Shown: piece by piece, positions 1 to 6,505 of the stretch
Layout: the number at the start of each line of letters is the position of its first letter
Numbering within the stretch: the stretch's first letter is position 1
Assembly: GCA_022708025.1 (NCBI GenBank)
Contig: JAKIZM010000013.1
Location: forward strand, 1-58,494
DNA length: 58,494 nucleotides
Reading direction: 5' to 3'
DNA from: Bacteroidota bacterium
GTDB lineage: Bacteria; Bacteroidota; Ignavibacteria; Ignavibacteriales; Ignavibacteriaceae
Made by a program: the position numbers and the translations under genes
Notes under the pieces: model-generated
Told to the model about the DNA's origin: nothing
What the model saw: the letters and a program-made list of their open reading frames with translations, nothing else
Databases searched by the model: none

Positions 1-121
1 ATCTGTATCCTCCCCGATTGACGGAGCTTCGTATCTTTCATCGAAACCATTTATTGCAATTATATCTTTTTTATAAAGTGAAAAGTTGCAGCCGAGAAGT
101 CCACGCACTTTTTTGTTAAAT
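1..121 (-). pseudogene. 5'-truncated glycosyltransferase fragment (duplicate of 4257-4376)
   Basis: Bases 1-114 are identical to 4257-4370, inside the intact glycosyltransferase gene at 4083-4895. One mismatch follows at 115 and similarity ends near 121. Read leftward, it encodes the segment from NKKVRGLLGC to GFDERYEAPSIGEDTD of that enzyme. Upstream of the match an in-frame TGA precedes KLFNKK, where the intact gene has KYFNKK, so the fragment has no start. It runs off the left edge, so its 3' extent is unknown. It may be the remnant of a gene duplicated when the 121-4256 segment was acquired, or an assembly effect near a contig end. Confidence 0.85.
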
Positions 122-572
122 AGTTTTCAATTAATTCATTTGAATTTATATTTGGGGACATGTGTAATTAAGAATTATTAATCCCAAATTTGTCATTAAA
201 TAAATCTTTCTAATAAACGTAACTATAAACAATACTGCTAACTTGTTATTAACTTATAAGTTATAATTTAATAAATATGCGGATTTTATAACTTTAGTTA
301 ATCTGAAAACTTACATTCGAATCAAGAAAATTTTCTTAATAGTTAATTGATCTATTTACCCTTACGTAATTTTCTCCGTTTTCAAATGACAAATTCGGGT
401 TAATATATTTTTATATTATAAAAATATTTATAAGAAAACTAAAAAATACTTCCTAAGATATTTTTATAATTTGCTTAAAAAAAAATAATCATAAATTTAA
501 TTTCTTATCTAAGTCTTTATATTACTCTAATCTCTTTTGTTATAATAAAAATACAACAAAAGATTCTATAAA
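122..572. other. AT-rich intergenic stretch, no gene seen
   Basis: About 450 bases made almost entirely of A and T runs. I see no reading frame with a plausible start, no tRNA-like sequence and no strong GC hairpin. It separates the truncated glycosyltransferase copy from the end of the eight-cysteine peptide gene. Confidence 0.6.
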
Positions 573-794
573 CTAATGTGCCTCATCAGCACATATTCCT
601 GAACAATAACCTAGACAAGTTGTTCTAACAAGCGTATCTGGACAATAACATGGTGTAGAGTCACAATAATGCAACTCTGATTTACAAACTACATCACTGC
701 AATACGGAATCGCATAAGTCTGATTGAGTTGCAAAAAGCCAGCGATAATTAAAATAATTAAAACAAGCAGTAAAAAAAATCTGAACTTTTTCAT
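573..794 (-). CDS. Small secreted eight-cysteine peptide
   Basis: A 73-residue product from the ATG at 794, chosen because AGAGGTG lies just upstream; a longer frame to 839 would overlap the preceding gene. Residues 1 to about 28 form a signal peptide (MKKF, then a long Leu/Ile run, ending QTYA). The mature part is about 45 residues with eight cysteines, spaced IPYC, VVC, HYC, TPC, YC, TTC, GYC, GIC, which suggests up to four disulfides. It is the last gene of a leftward operon after a thioredoxin-like protein (41-nt gap) and a MauE-like membrane protein. I do not recognise the family. The context suggests the peptide is the substrate of the two redox proteins, and its function is unknown. 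Confidence 0.75.
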   Translation of the reverse strand: MKKFRFFLLLVLIILIIAGFLQLNQTYAIPYCSDVVCKSELHYCDSTPCYCPDTLVRTTCLGYCSGICADEAH

Positions 795-835
795 AATTAC
801 ACCTCTTAATTTATTTTGGTTTTTGTTTACTTTGC

Positions 836-1405
836 TCATTCTATAGAGCGATTTAATTTGCTTTTAATTGAATCTAAATTGGATGAATCTAGTTCACCTA
901 ACCAAGCTCCTTGTATTATACCATTATTATTAATTAAAATAGTCTGAGGAACATAAAATATTTTGAAATCTTCATCATCATTAATGACTACATTAAAAGG
1001 AATATCGTGATATTTTATCCATTTAAGTGTTGTTTCTCTATCACTATTGGATATAGCTATTATTTCACAATAACTTTTGTCATGATACTCAAATAGTGAG
1101 AGCCATTTAGATAGATTTTTTTCACAATGTTTGCAATCAGTATTAAAAATAAATAACAAATGATTTTTTTTATATTCATCAAATTTTAATGTATTCATCA
1201 CATAATTTAAATCTTTAACCCTAATTTGCTTTATAAAATCACCTGGCTTTCTTAATGATTTCTTGTTGTTTAAAGTAATATTATTTATAATATCTTTTAA
1301 ATTCTTATTTTGTACAATAAGAAAAATATTTTCAAAAACAAGAAATGTAATAATTAATAATACCGCGAGGTGTGAAAGTTTTATTCTTTTTTTCAAAAAA
1401 TTCAT
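836..1405 (-). CDS. Membrane-anchored thioredoxin-like protein (TlpA/MauD type)
   Basis: A 189-residue protein with an N-terminal membrane anchor (about residues 12-31) and a thioredoxin fold facing the periplasm. The redox motif is C91-K-H-C94 in FNTDCKHCEKNL, and the expected cis-proline is P153 in YVPQTIL. An extra cysteine (C113) lies outside the motif. Such proteins reduce or form disulfides outside the cytoplasm. It sits 86 nt after a MauE-like gene and 41 nt before the eight-cysteine peptide gene. In methylamine dehydrogenase clusters, MauE and the thioredoxin-like MauD serve maturation of a disulfide-rich subunit, so a similar role toward the peptide is inferred. Direction of catalysis (oxidase, reductase or isomerase) cannot be read from sequence. 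Confidence 0.8.
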   Translation of the reverse strand: MNFLKKRIKLSHLAVLLIITFLVFENIFLIVQNKNLKDIINNITLNNKKSLRKPGDFIKQIRVKDLNYVMNTLKFDEYKKNHLLFIFNTDCKHCEKNLSKWLSLFEYHDKSYCEIIAISNSDRETTLKWIKYHDIPFNVVINDDEDFKIFYVPQTILINNNGIIQGAWLGELDSSNLDSIKSKLNRSIE

Positions 1406-1491
1406 ATTAATTAATAACCATAAAACAAATTTTATATAAAATATTAACTAATTTGCAATATCAACGAAACAACAACAGTAAAGTTATAATA

Positions 1492-1914
1492 TTAAAAGCT
1501 TTTATTGGATTTCATATTGTCTTTTATTTTCAAATAATATATAAATAATACAAAAACAAATAAACTCAAATCTTTCAATAACAAAAATATATCAGTCTTC
1601 CCGGGTAAAAGCGAACCAAAACAATTACAATCTATTATATTTCCTATTAAAATCTGAGGGACTGTTGCTGAAATAAATATTGACAATAAAAATAAAGTTA
1701 ATAAACTGAAAATTTTTAATTTTATATTTAACAAAAAACATATGGAAATAATAAATTCAGTCACTAAAATAAGTAATCCAAGAATAACTGAAACAGAATA
1801 AGAAAAATATTCAAAGTTATAAATAGTTTGGTAAAAATCTTTGAGATCAAATAACTTTGTAATACTTGATATCAAGAAGATTACACCTATTAAAATTCTT
1901 AGAAAAGTAATCAT
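1492..1914 (-). CDS. MauE/DoxX-family redox membrane protein
   Basis: A 140-residue integral membrane protein with about four transmembrane segments (roughly residues 3-20, 40-62, 68-90 and 108-126). The loop motif C96-N-C98-F-G is the hallmark of MauE-like DoxX relatives, which pass electrons across the membrane to periplasmic thioredoxins. It is the first gene of the leftward three-gene operon and diverges from the SGNH/TPR gene at 2076 across a 161-bp AT-rich gap that must hold both promoters. Family membership is clear from the topology and CxCFG; the partner assignment is inferred from adjacency. Confidence 0.8.
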   Translation of the reverse strand: MITFLRILIGVIFLISSITKLFDLKDFYQTIYNFEYFSYSVSVILGLLILVTEFIISICFLLNIKLKIFSLLTLFLLSIFISATVPQILIGNIIDCNCFGSLLPGKTDIFLLLKDLSLFVFVLFIYYLKIKDNMKSNKSF

Positions 1915-2075
1915 TTAATTAATTTAATCTAATCGTTATTAATTATCTTAAATAAATATTTGCTAAAATGCAAGTACTATATTACTTTTTATAAATTAAT
2001 TCTTATAATTGAATTTTTATGATAAGGATAGTAGATTTATTTAATTAAGTTATCAAATTGAATTATTAGGTACCA

Positions 2076-4067
2076 ATGAAATTAAAGAGAATAGTATTTA
2101 AAATTATTTTGTTTTTTATACCTTTAGTTGCTGTTTTTTTAATTGAGCTTATACTCATGACATTTGATTATGGTGAAGATATTAGCTTTGTTTCAACTGT
2201 AGAAAAAAACGGTAAAACATATTATACCATAAATCAGTTAGTTGGAGCTAGATATTTTGAAAAAAATCGTTTGTATTATAGGAAAAGTGAACATGACTTT
2301 TTCGAAGCAAATAAATCCTATAATACATTAAGAGTATTTTGTTTTGGTGCATCTACAACAGCAGGCTTTCCATACGAATATAATGCTATACCAACTGAAT
2401 TTTTGAGACAAAGACTTGTATCGGCTTTCCCTACAAATAATATTGAGATAATAAATACAGCAATTGCAGCAACCAATAGTTTTACAGTTGTTGAATTTGA
2501 AAAAGAAATGGTTAAGTATAAACCGGACTTGTTTATAATCTATATGGGTCAAAATGAATTTTATGGCGCATATGGTGCAGCTTCAACAATATCAATTGGA
2601 AAAACACGATGGTTGATAAAATTAAATCTTTGGCTTCAAAATTTTAGAACATATTACCTAGTAAAGAATATAACCCATTCAATATTAAATTTATTTATAA
2701 CTAATCAAAGTGATGAAGAAATTAAGGAGAATGATGATACATTAATGGAATATATGATTAAATCAGGTGCGATTAGATATAATGACAAAGATTACATCAG
2801 TGCGAAAGAAAATTTTATCAAAAATTACACAGAAGCAATTGAAATAGCTAAAGAGAACAATATTCCGATTATAATTTCAACTCTAGTTACAAACGAAAAG
2901 GACCTTTCTCCTTTCGTATCTTTACCCCCCCCCCCGTACAAAACATTTGAGAAAAAAGATCAAGATATATTCAATTTAAACTATAATAAAGCATTAGAAT
3001 TAAAAAGAAATGGAGATTTTAAAAACGCTATTAATTATTTCAATAAATCTAATTCTGTTGATTCAACCTACGCAAATGCTCATTACGAAATAGCCAAATG
3101 TTATTATGAACTTGGTGATTATAAAAATTCAAAACAGCATTTTCTATATGCAAACGACTATGACGGTTTAAGATTCAGAGCACCTTCAGAGTATAATACT
3201 ATAATTAGAAATTTATCTTACTCGTACAATGTGCCTCTTTCTGATGTTTACAATTTGTTTAGTCAAAATTCACCTAATGGCATAATAGGAAACGAACTAA
3301 TAATTGATCATCTCCATCCAAATGTAAGAGGTTACTTCCTTATGGCTAAATCCTGGTTTGACACGATTATTCAGAGAAATGTTTTTAAGGTTAAACCAAA
3401 AATTTTATCTAATCCCGATAGTACTTTCTGGTATAATGCTCCAATTACATCCCTTGACAGTACAATTGGAAAACTGAAAATTTTAGAACTAAAGAACAAA
3501 CCACCTTTTAAAAAGCATGGCTCAAAATTTAGTTTCACGCCAAAGAATATTGTTGAGCAAACAGCATATAACTTAACTATTAAACATACAATTTCATGGG
3601 GACAAGCACATCTAAACCTTGCAAATGAATATTTACAAAAGAATGAATACGAGAAAGCCATTAGAGAATTTAAAGCAATATTAAGCATAGATGAAAATAT
3701 TCCAAATATTCTTATTGATTTAGCTAACGTATATTTTGAAATTAAAGATTTTCATAATTCTGAGAAATACTATATTAAGGCTAATTCTATGATAGATGAC
3801 AATCGATTGAAATACAAATTAGGTCTAGTAGAATTAAAATTAAACAAATTATCACTGGCAATAGATCTTCTACAGGAAAGCATTTCTGATTACTCAAATA
3901 ATGAATTATCGTCTGCAGAATTATTAGATGCGAAATATCAACTAGCGTTAGCTTATCATAAAATTAATCAGAATGAAATTTCTATCGAGATACTTAAAGA
4001 TCTTTTGAAGAACAATCCTAAATATTCTTCTGCTTTAAGTCTGTTAGAAGAAATCAAAAAACGTTAA
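2076..4067 (+). CDS. Membrane-anchored SGNH/GDSL hydrolase with TPR repeats
   Basis: A 663-residue protein with an N-terminal membrane helix (about 8-30) and a periplasmic SGNH hydrolase domain. Block I is FGASTTAG with S93 as likely nucleophile, block III is GQNE (158-161), and block V is DHLH (D411/H414). TPR-like helices are inserted inside the SGNH domain (about 300-360), and more follow at the C-terminus (about 507-663). Such proteins typically act on acyl esters of surface glycans; the substrate here is unknown. It is paralogous to the protein at 10270-12207 with the same order of parts. An 11-C run at 2925-2935 encodes P284-P287; gain or loss of one C would stop translation within 4-15 codons and remove the DHLH motif. 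Gene end is 15 bp from the convergent glycosyltransferase gene. Confidence 0.8.
   Translation: MKLKRIVFKIILFFIPLVAVFLIELILMTFDYGEDISFVSTVEKNGKTYYTINQLVGARYFEKNRLYYRKSEHDFFEANKSYNTLRVFCFGASTTAGFPYEYNAIPTEFLRQRLVSAFPTNNIEIINTAIAATNSFTVVEFEKEMVKYKPDLFIIYMGQNEFYGAYGAASTISIGKTRWLIKLNLWLQNFRTYYLVKNITHSILNLFITNQSDEEIKENDDTLMEYMIKSGAIRYNDKDYISAKENFIKNYTEAIEIAKENNIPIIISTLVTNEKDLSPFVSLPPPPYKTFEKKDQDIFNLNYNKALELKRNGDFKNAINYFNKSNSVDSTYANAHYEIAKCYYELGDYKNSKQHFLYANDYDGLRFRAPSEYNTIIRNLSYSYNVPLSDVYNLFSQNSPNGIIGNELIIDHLHPNVRGYFLMAKSWFDTIIQRNVFKVKPKILSNPDSTFWYNAPITSLDSTIGKLKILELKNKPPFKKHGSKFSFTPKNIVEQTAYNLTIKHTISWGQAHLNLANEYLQKNEYEKAIREFKAILSIDENIPNILIDLANVYFEIKDFHNSEKYYIKANSMIDDNRLKYKLGLVELKLNKLSLAIDLLQESISDYSNNELSSAELLDAKYQLALAYHKINQNEISIEILKDLLKNNPKYSSALSLLEEIKKR
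2925..2935 (+). repeat. Homopolymeric C11 tract inside a coding region
   Basis: Eleven consecutive C residues in an otherwise AT-rich gene, read as three CCC codons and the start of CCG (Pro284-287). With ten C residues the frame ends at TAA 15 codons on; with twelve it ends at TGA after GTA CAA AAC ATT. Tracts of this kind are classical slipped-strand contingency sequences, but switching here is inferred. A homopolymer sequencing error is possible, although the frame is open with eleven. Confidence 0.9.
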
Positions 4068-4082
4068 TATTTCTTATAATTT

Positions 4083-4895
4083 TTATAACCTAATTATGCC
4101 ATTTTGAGTGTAGGCTAATTTTGCTTTTTTAACTTCTTCAAACAGATCAATATTTATTTGAAGGCGTTCCTGAAGATTGTGATAAAGATGATATTGAACA
4201 GCAATATGATTCAGAGATTTTACTTTTACTCCGTTTAATTCTAATCTGAATTGCACATCTGTATCCTCCCCGATTGACGGAGCTTCGTATCTTTCATCGA
4301 AACCATTTATTGCAATTATATCTTTTTTATAAAGTGAAAAGTTGCAGCCGAGAAGTCCACGCACTTTTTTATTAAAGTATTTTCTTAACAATTTATTCTT
4401 AAAGTAAAAACCTTTTTCAACATAGTTTGATTTGCCAAGCACTGCATCTTCAAGCATTAAAAGATTGTTTGTTTCCAGGAATCCTTCTTTGATTTTATCT
4501 TCAGTTAGTAAATCAGTTATCTTTTGGGACAGGTTTACTCTTCTGCCTGTGCAAACAGTATTTTCTGAACTTTCGTTAAGATGTTCTTCAACAAATTTAG
4601 AGTGAGGGACACAGTCGGCATCAATAAAAATTAAATAACCGGATTCAGAGGCAAGTATTCCCTGGTTAAGAATTTTATTTTTTCTAAATCCGTTATCAGA
4701 ATGCCAAATATGTTTAATACGAAAAGAATAATCTGAAGTGATGGTTTCTACTTCTTTAACAATTTCTTCTCTTGAGCCATCATCAGCAATAATAAATTCA
4801 AAATCTTTCTCGGTCTGTCTTTCAAATCCTGCAAGAACAAGTTTCAAATAATTTATATTGTTATAAAATGCCGCAATAACGGAAGTCTTATTCAT
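4083..4895 (-). CDS. Family 2 glycosyltransferase
   Basis: A 270-residue cytoplasmic GT-A enzyme. It shows the nucleotide-sugar site ADDGS (37-41), the metal-binding DAD (92-94) in FIDADC, and the acceptor/catalytic segment GFDERYEAPSIGEDTD (198-213), typical of GT2 enzymes with a C-terminal galactosyltransferase-type segment. It is the last gene of the leftward carbamoyltransferase operon, and its start overlaps the 51-aa lysine-rich gene by 8 nt, suggesting translational coupling. Donor sugar and acceptor cannot be told. A 114-base exact copy of codons for about residues 175-213 occurs at 1-114. Confidence 0.88.
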   Translation of the reverse strand: MNKTSVIAAFYNNINYLKLVLAGFERQTEKDFEFIIADDGSREEIVKEVETITSDYSFRIKHIWHSDNGFRKNKILNQGILASESGYLIFIDADCVPHSKFVEEHLNESSENTVCTGRRVNLSQKITDLLTEDKIKEGFLETNNLLMLEDAVLGKSNYVEKGFYFKNKLLRKYFNKKVRGLLGCNFSLYKKDIIAINGFDERYEAPSIGEDTDVQFRLELNGVKVKSLNHIAVQYHLYHNLQERLQINIDLFEEVKKAKLAYTQNGIIRL

Positions 4896-5043
4896 TTTCG
4901 TTCAAGTCTTCCTGAATTTTTTTCTTGATCTTTTTCTTTTCCTTATCTCTGTCATAAGCCTTTGGATCTTTCTGCACCTTTGGCGGTTTTTGTGCAACTG
5001 GGATACGGATCTTTTTCTTTTTTATTTTAGCTTTTGATTTCAT
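4888..5043 (-). CDS. 51-aa lysine-rich small protein
   Basis: A short frame with ATG at 5043 and TAA at 4888-4890, encoding 51 residues of which nearly half are lysine; it begins MKSKAKIKKKKIRIPVAQ and ends KKKIQEDLNENE. There is no signal peptide or membrane segment, so it is probably cytoplasmic and disordered, with a charged helical end. GTGAGG lies close upstream of the start. Its stop lies 8 nt inside the glycosyltransferase gene, an overlap typical of coupled genes, and this argues it is real. I do not recognise the family. Binding to nucleic acid, to polyanionic glycan or to membrane phosphates is possible but unsupported. Confidence 0.6.
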   Translation of the reverse strand: MKSKAKIKKKKIRIPVAQKPPKVQKDPKAYDRDKEKKKIKKKIQEDLNENE

Positions 5044-5058
5044 TAGCCTCACCCAGAC

Positions 5059-5075
5059 CCTCTCCTAAGGAGAGG
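5059..5075. repeat. Short palindrome in the leader of the lysine-rich gene
   Basis: CCTCTCCT and AGGAGAGG, perfect 8-nt arms around a single A, lie 16 bases upstream of the ATG at 5043. The surrounding string CCTCACCCAGACCCTCTCC resembles a short interspersed repeat I have seen in Bacteroidota intergenic regions. A hairpin in the leader could affect translation of the lysine-rich gene. Confidence 0.6.
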
Positions 5076-5115
5076 ACTTAATTAAACTATTTATCAAAAT
5101 TATAATAAAATTTTT

Positions 5116-5594
5116 CAATTGTTGAAACTCCGAAGGTTAATTTGTTTAACCTTTTTAACTTTAATTTTAATTAACAAACCTTCGAGGTTTTTTGTTTTAC
5201 ATATTCTTTTCAAAAAGAGTAATCAAGAATTATTGAAACCTCGAAGGTTTATTTATTTTAATCTTTTTAACTTTAATTTCTTACTAACAAACCTTAGAGA
5301 TTTTCTGCTTTACAATTCTTTTCAAGAAGAGTAAGCAACAATTATTGAAACCTCGAAGGTGCATTTATTTAATCTTTTTAACTTTAATTTCTTACTAACA
5401 AACCTTAGAGATTTTCTGTTTTACAAATTCTTTTCAAGAAGAGTAATCTGCAATTATTGAAACCTCGAAGGTTTATTTGTTTTATCTTTTTACTCTAATT
5501 TTTACTAACAAACCTTCGAGGTTTTTTGTTTTACAAATTCCTTTCAAGAAGAGTGATCAACAATTGTTGAAACCTCGAAGATTTTCATTTATTT
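5116..5594. repeat. Tandem array of ~111-bp repeats (four units plus a partial fifth)
   Basis: Units begin at TTGAAAC or TTGAAAC-like positions 5122, 5233, 5345, 5457 and 5567, a period of 110-112. Each unit has a left arm AAACCTCGAAGGTTT, an AT-rich middle, a right arm AAACCTTCGAGGTTTT (some copies changed to CTTAGAGAT), then a spacer ending TTCAAGAAGAGTAATC. The two arms are reverse complements, so each unit can fold as a stem-loop. Open frames across it only translate the repeat. The array fills the gap between the lysine-rich gene and the DUF5989-type gene; further units lie at 6356-6505. Confidence 0.9.
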
Positions 5595-5601
5595 AAAGGC
5601 T

Positions 5602-5760
5602 TTAAAATATTGCATAAATAAACGGTGCTAATGCAGAACCCTGTGTAAGAATAATTAGTCCGCCAAGTAATATTAAAAATAAAATTATCGGCAGAAGCCA
5701 CCATTTTTTTCTAACTTTCAAAAAATCCCAAAGCTCAGATAGTATTGATAGTTTGTTCAT
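5602..5760 (-). CDS. DUF5989-type small membrane protein
   Basis: A 52-residue protein from the ATG at 5760: MNKLSILSELWDFLKVRKKW, then a hydrophobic helix (about 21-39), then a conserved-looking tail GSALAPFIYAIF. I recognise this pattern (LWEFLKVRKKWWLLP, QGSALAPFIY) as the DUF5989 family of about 50 residues, often found next to SxtJ and carbamoyltransferase genes. Here it lies downstream of SxtJ in the same direction, separated by a 164-bp gap holding a 15-bp-stem hairpin. Function is unknown; a single-pass partner of SxtJ is a fair guess. Confidence 0.8.
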   Translation of the reverse strand: MNKLSILSELWDFLKVRKKWWLLPIILFLILLGGLIILTQGSALAPFIYAIF

Positions 5761-5843
5761 TTGATTACTGATATTTATTTAACAATTTCTTTTATCTATG
5801 AATATTACTTAAAAAAGTTCGAATGATTACAACAGTGTATAAC

Positions 5844-5891
5844 TGCATGATTGCATGGTTGCATGCAGTCATACATCCATGCAATCATGCA
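5844..5891. repeat. Perfect 15-bp-stem hairpin made of TGCAT repeats
   Basis: TGCATGATTGCATGG at 5844-5858 and its exact reverse complement at 5877-5891, with an 18-nt loop. The surrounding 70 bases are built from degenerate TGCAT/CAATCA words. It lies between the SxtJ and DUF5989-type genes and has no T-run, so it does not look like a terminator. It could be an mRNA processing or stabilising element, or a small mobile-repeat remnant. Confidence 0.8.
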
Positions 5892-5924
5892 TCCTTGCAT
5901 CCATACAATCATACATTTCCACAC

Positions 5925-6335
5925 TTAAAATTGTCTTTCATAATCAATTTTATTTTTTACTGGTTCTCTTTTTTCCCAATAAGTATCAACTGTTTTGTCA
6001 AATCCAAGCGGCATAAATTTCTTTCCGAATATCCTTGCAATAAATCCTATCGGAGTAAGAATAATATAAAACAATAATGTTAATATAACTCTTGACATCA
6101 CCAATCCCATTACCAACGCAAGCATCATCCAGAGCTTATGAAAAGGGCGTAAAACCGGAATTGCAATAAAGGAAAGAATAACAAACAATCCGCCGACAAT
6201 TGAAAAATAAGTAAATGATGTTTTGCCCAAATACCATAAAAGCAACGAGATAAGAATCAGCACTATCCCAACTGTGATTCCTGTTTTCTTTACTGCTTCA
6301 TCTGAACTGTCAATATGTTTTAATTCTTCTAACAT
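5925..6335 (-). CDS. SxtJ-family membrane protein
   Basis: A 136-residue membrane protein. A short soluble N-terminus (MLEELKHIDSSDEAVKKTG) is followed by about three membrane spans (roughly 19-36, 42-61 and 68-100), then the segment MSRVILTLLFYIILTPIG and a soluble tail ending FMPLGFDKTVDTYWEKREP. This matches the SxtJ family, named from the saxitoxin cluster and usually found beside carbamoyltransferases. It lies in the same direction 170 bp downstream of the carbamoyltransferase, with repeat units in the gap. Biochemical role is not established; membrane anchoring of the carbamoylation step is inferred. Confidence 0.85.
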   Translation of the reverse strand: MLEELKHIDSSDEAVKKTGITVGIVLILISLLLWYLGKTSFTYFSIVGGLFVILSFIAIPVLRPFHKLWMMLALVMGLVMSRVILTLLFYIILTPIGFIARIFGKKFMPLGFDKTVDTYWEKREPVKNKIDYERQF

Positions 6336-6355
6336 TTTTATAATCTATAGTTCTT

Positions 6356-6505
6356 AAATTATTGAAACTCCCAAGGTTCATTTGTTTAATCTTCTTACTT
6401 TAATTTCTTACCAACAAACCTTCGAGGTTTTTTTGTTTGCAAATTCTGTTCAAGAAGAGTGATCAATAATTATTGAAACCCCGAAGGTTCTTTTATTTAA
6501 TCTTT
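6356..6505. repeat. Second block of the ~111-bp repeat (one full unit plus a partial)
   Basis: Units begin near 6362 and 6473 (period 111) and carry the same arms, CCAAGGTTC / AACCTTCGAGGTT, and the same CAAGAAGAGTGATCAATAATTATTG joint as the array at 5116-5594. The last partial unit stops exactly where the carbamoyltransferase stop codon begins (6506). The two blocks therefore bracket the SxtJ and DUF5989-type genes. Confidence 0.88.

Noticed and set aside
5119..5334. 71-codon rightward open frame
   Set aside because: It is only a translation of the 111-bp repeats, with no separate start signal or protein-like composition.
5116..5594. CRISPR array
   Set aside because: Units are about 111 bp with the variable part also repeated, and no cas genes are present.
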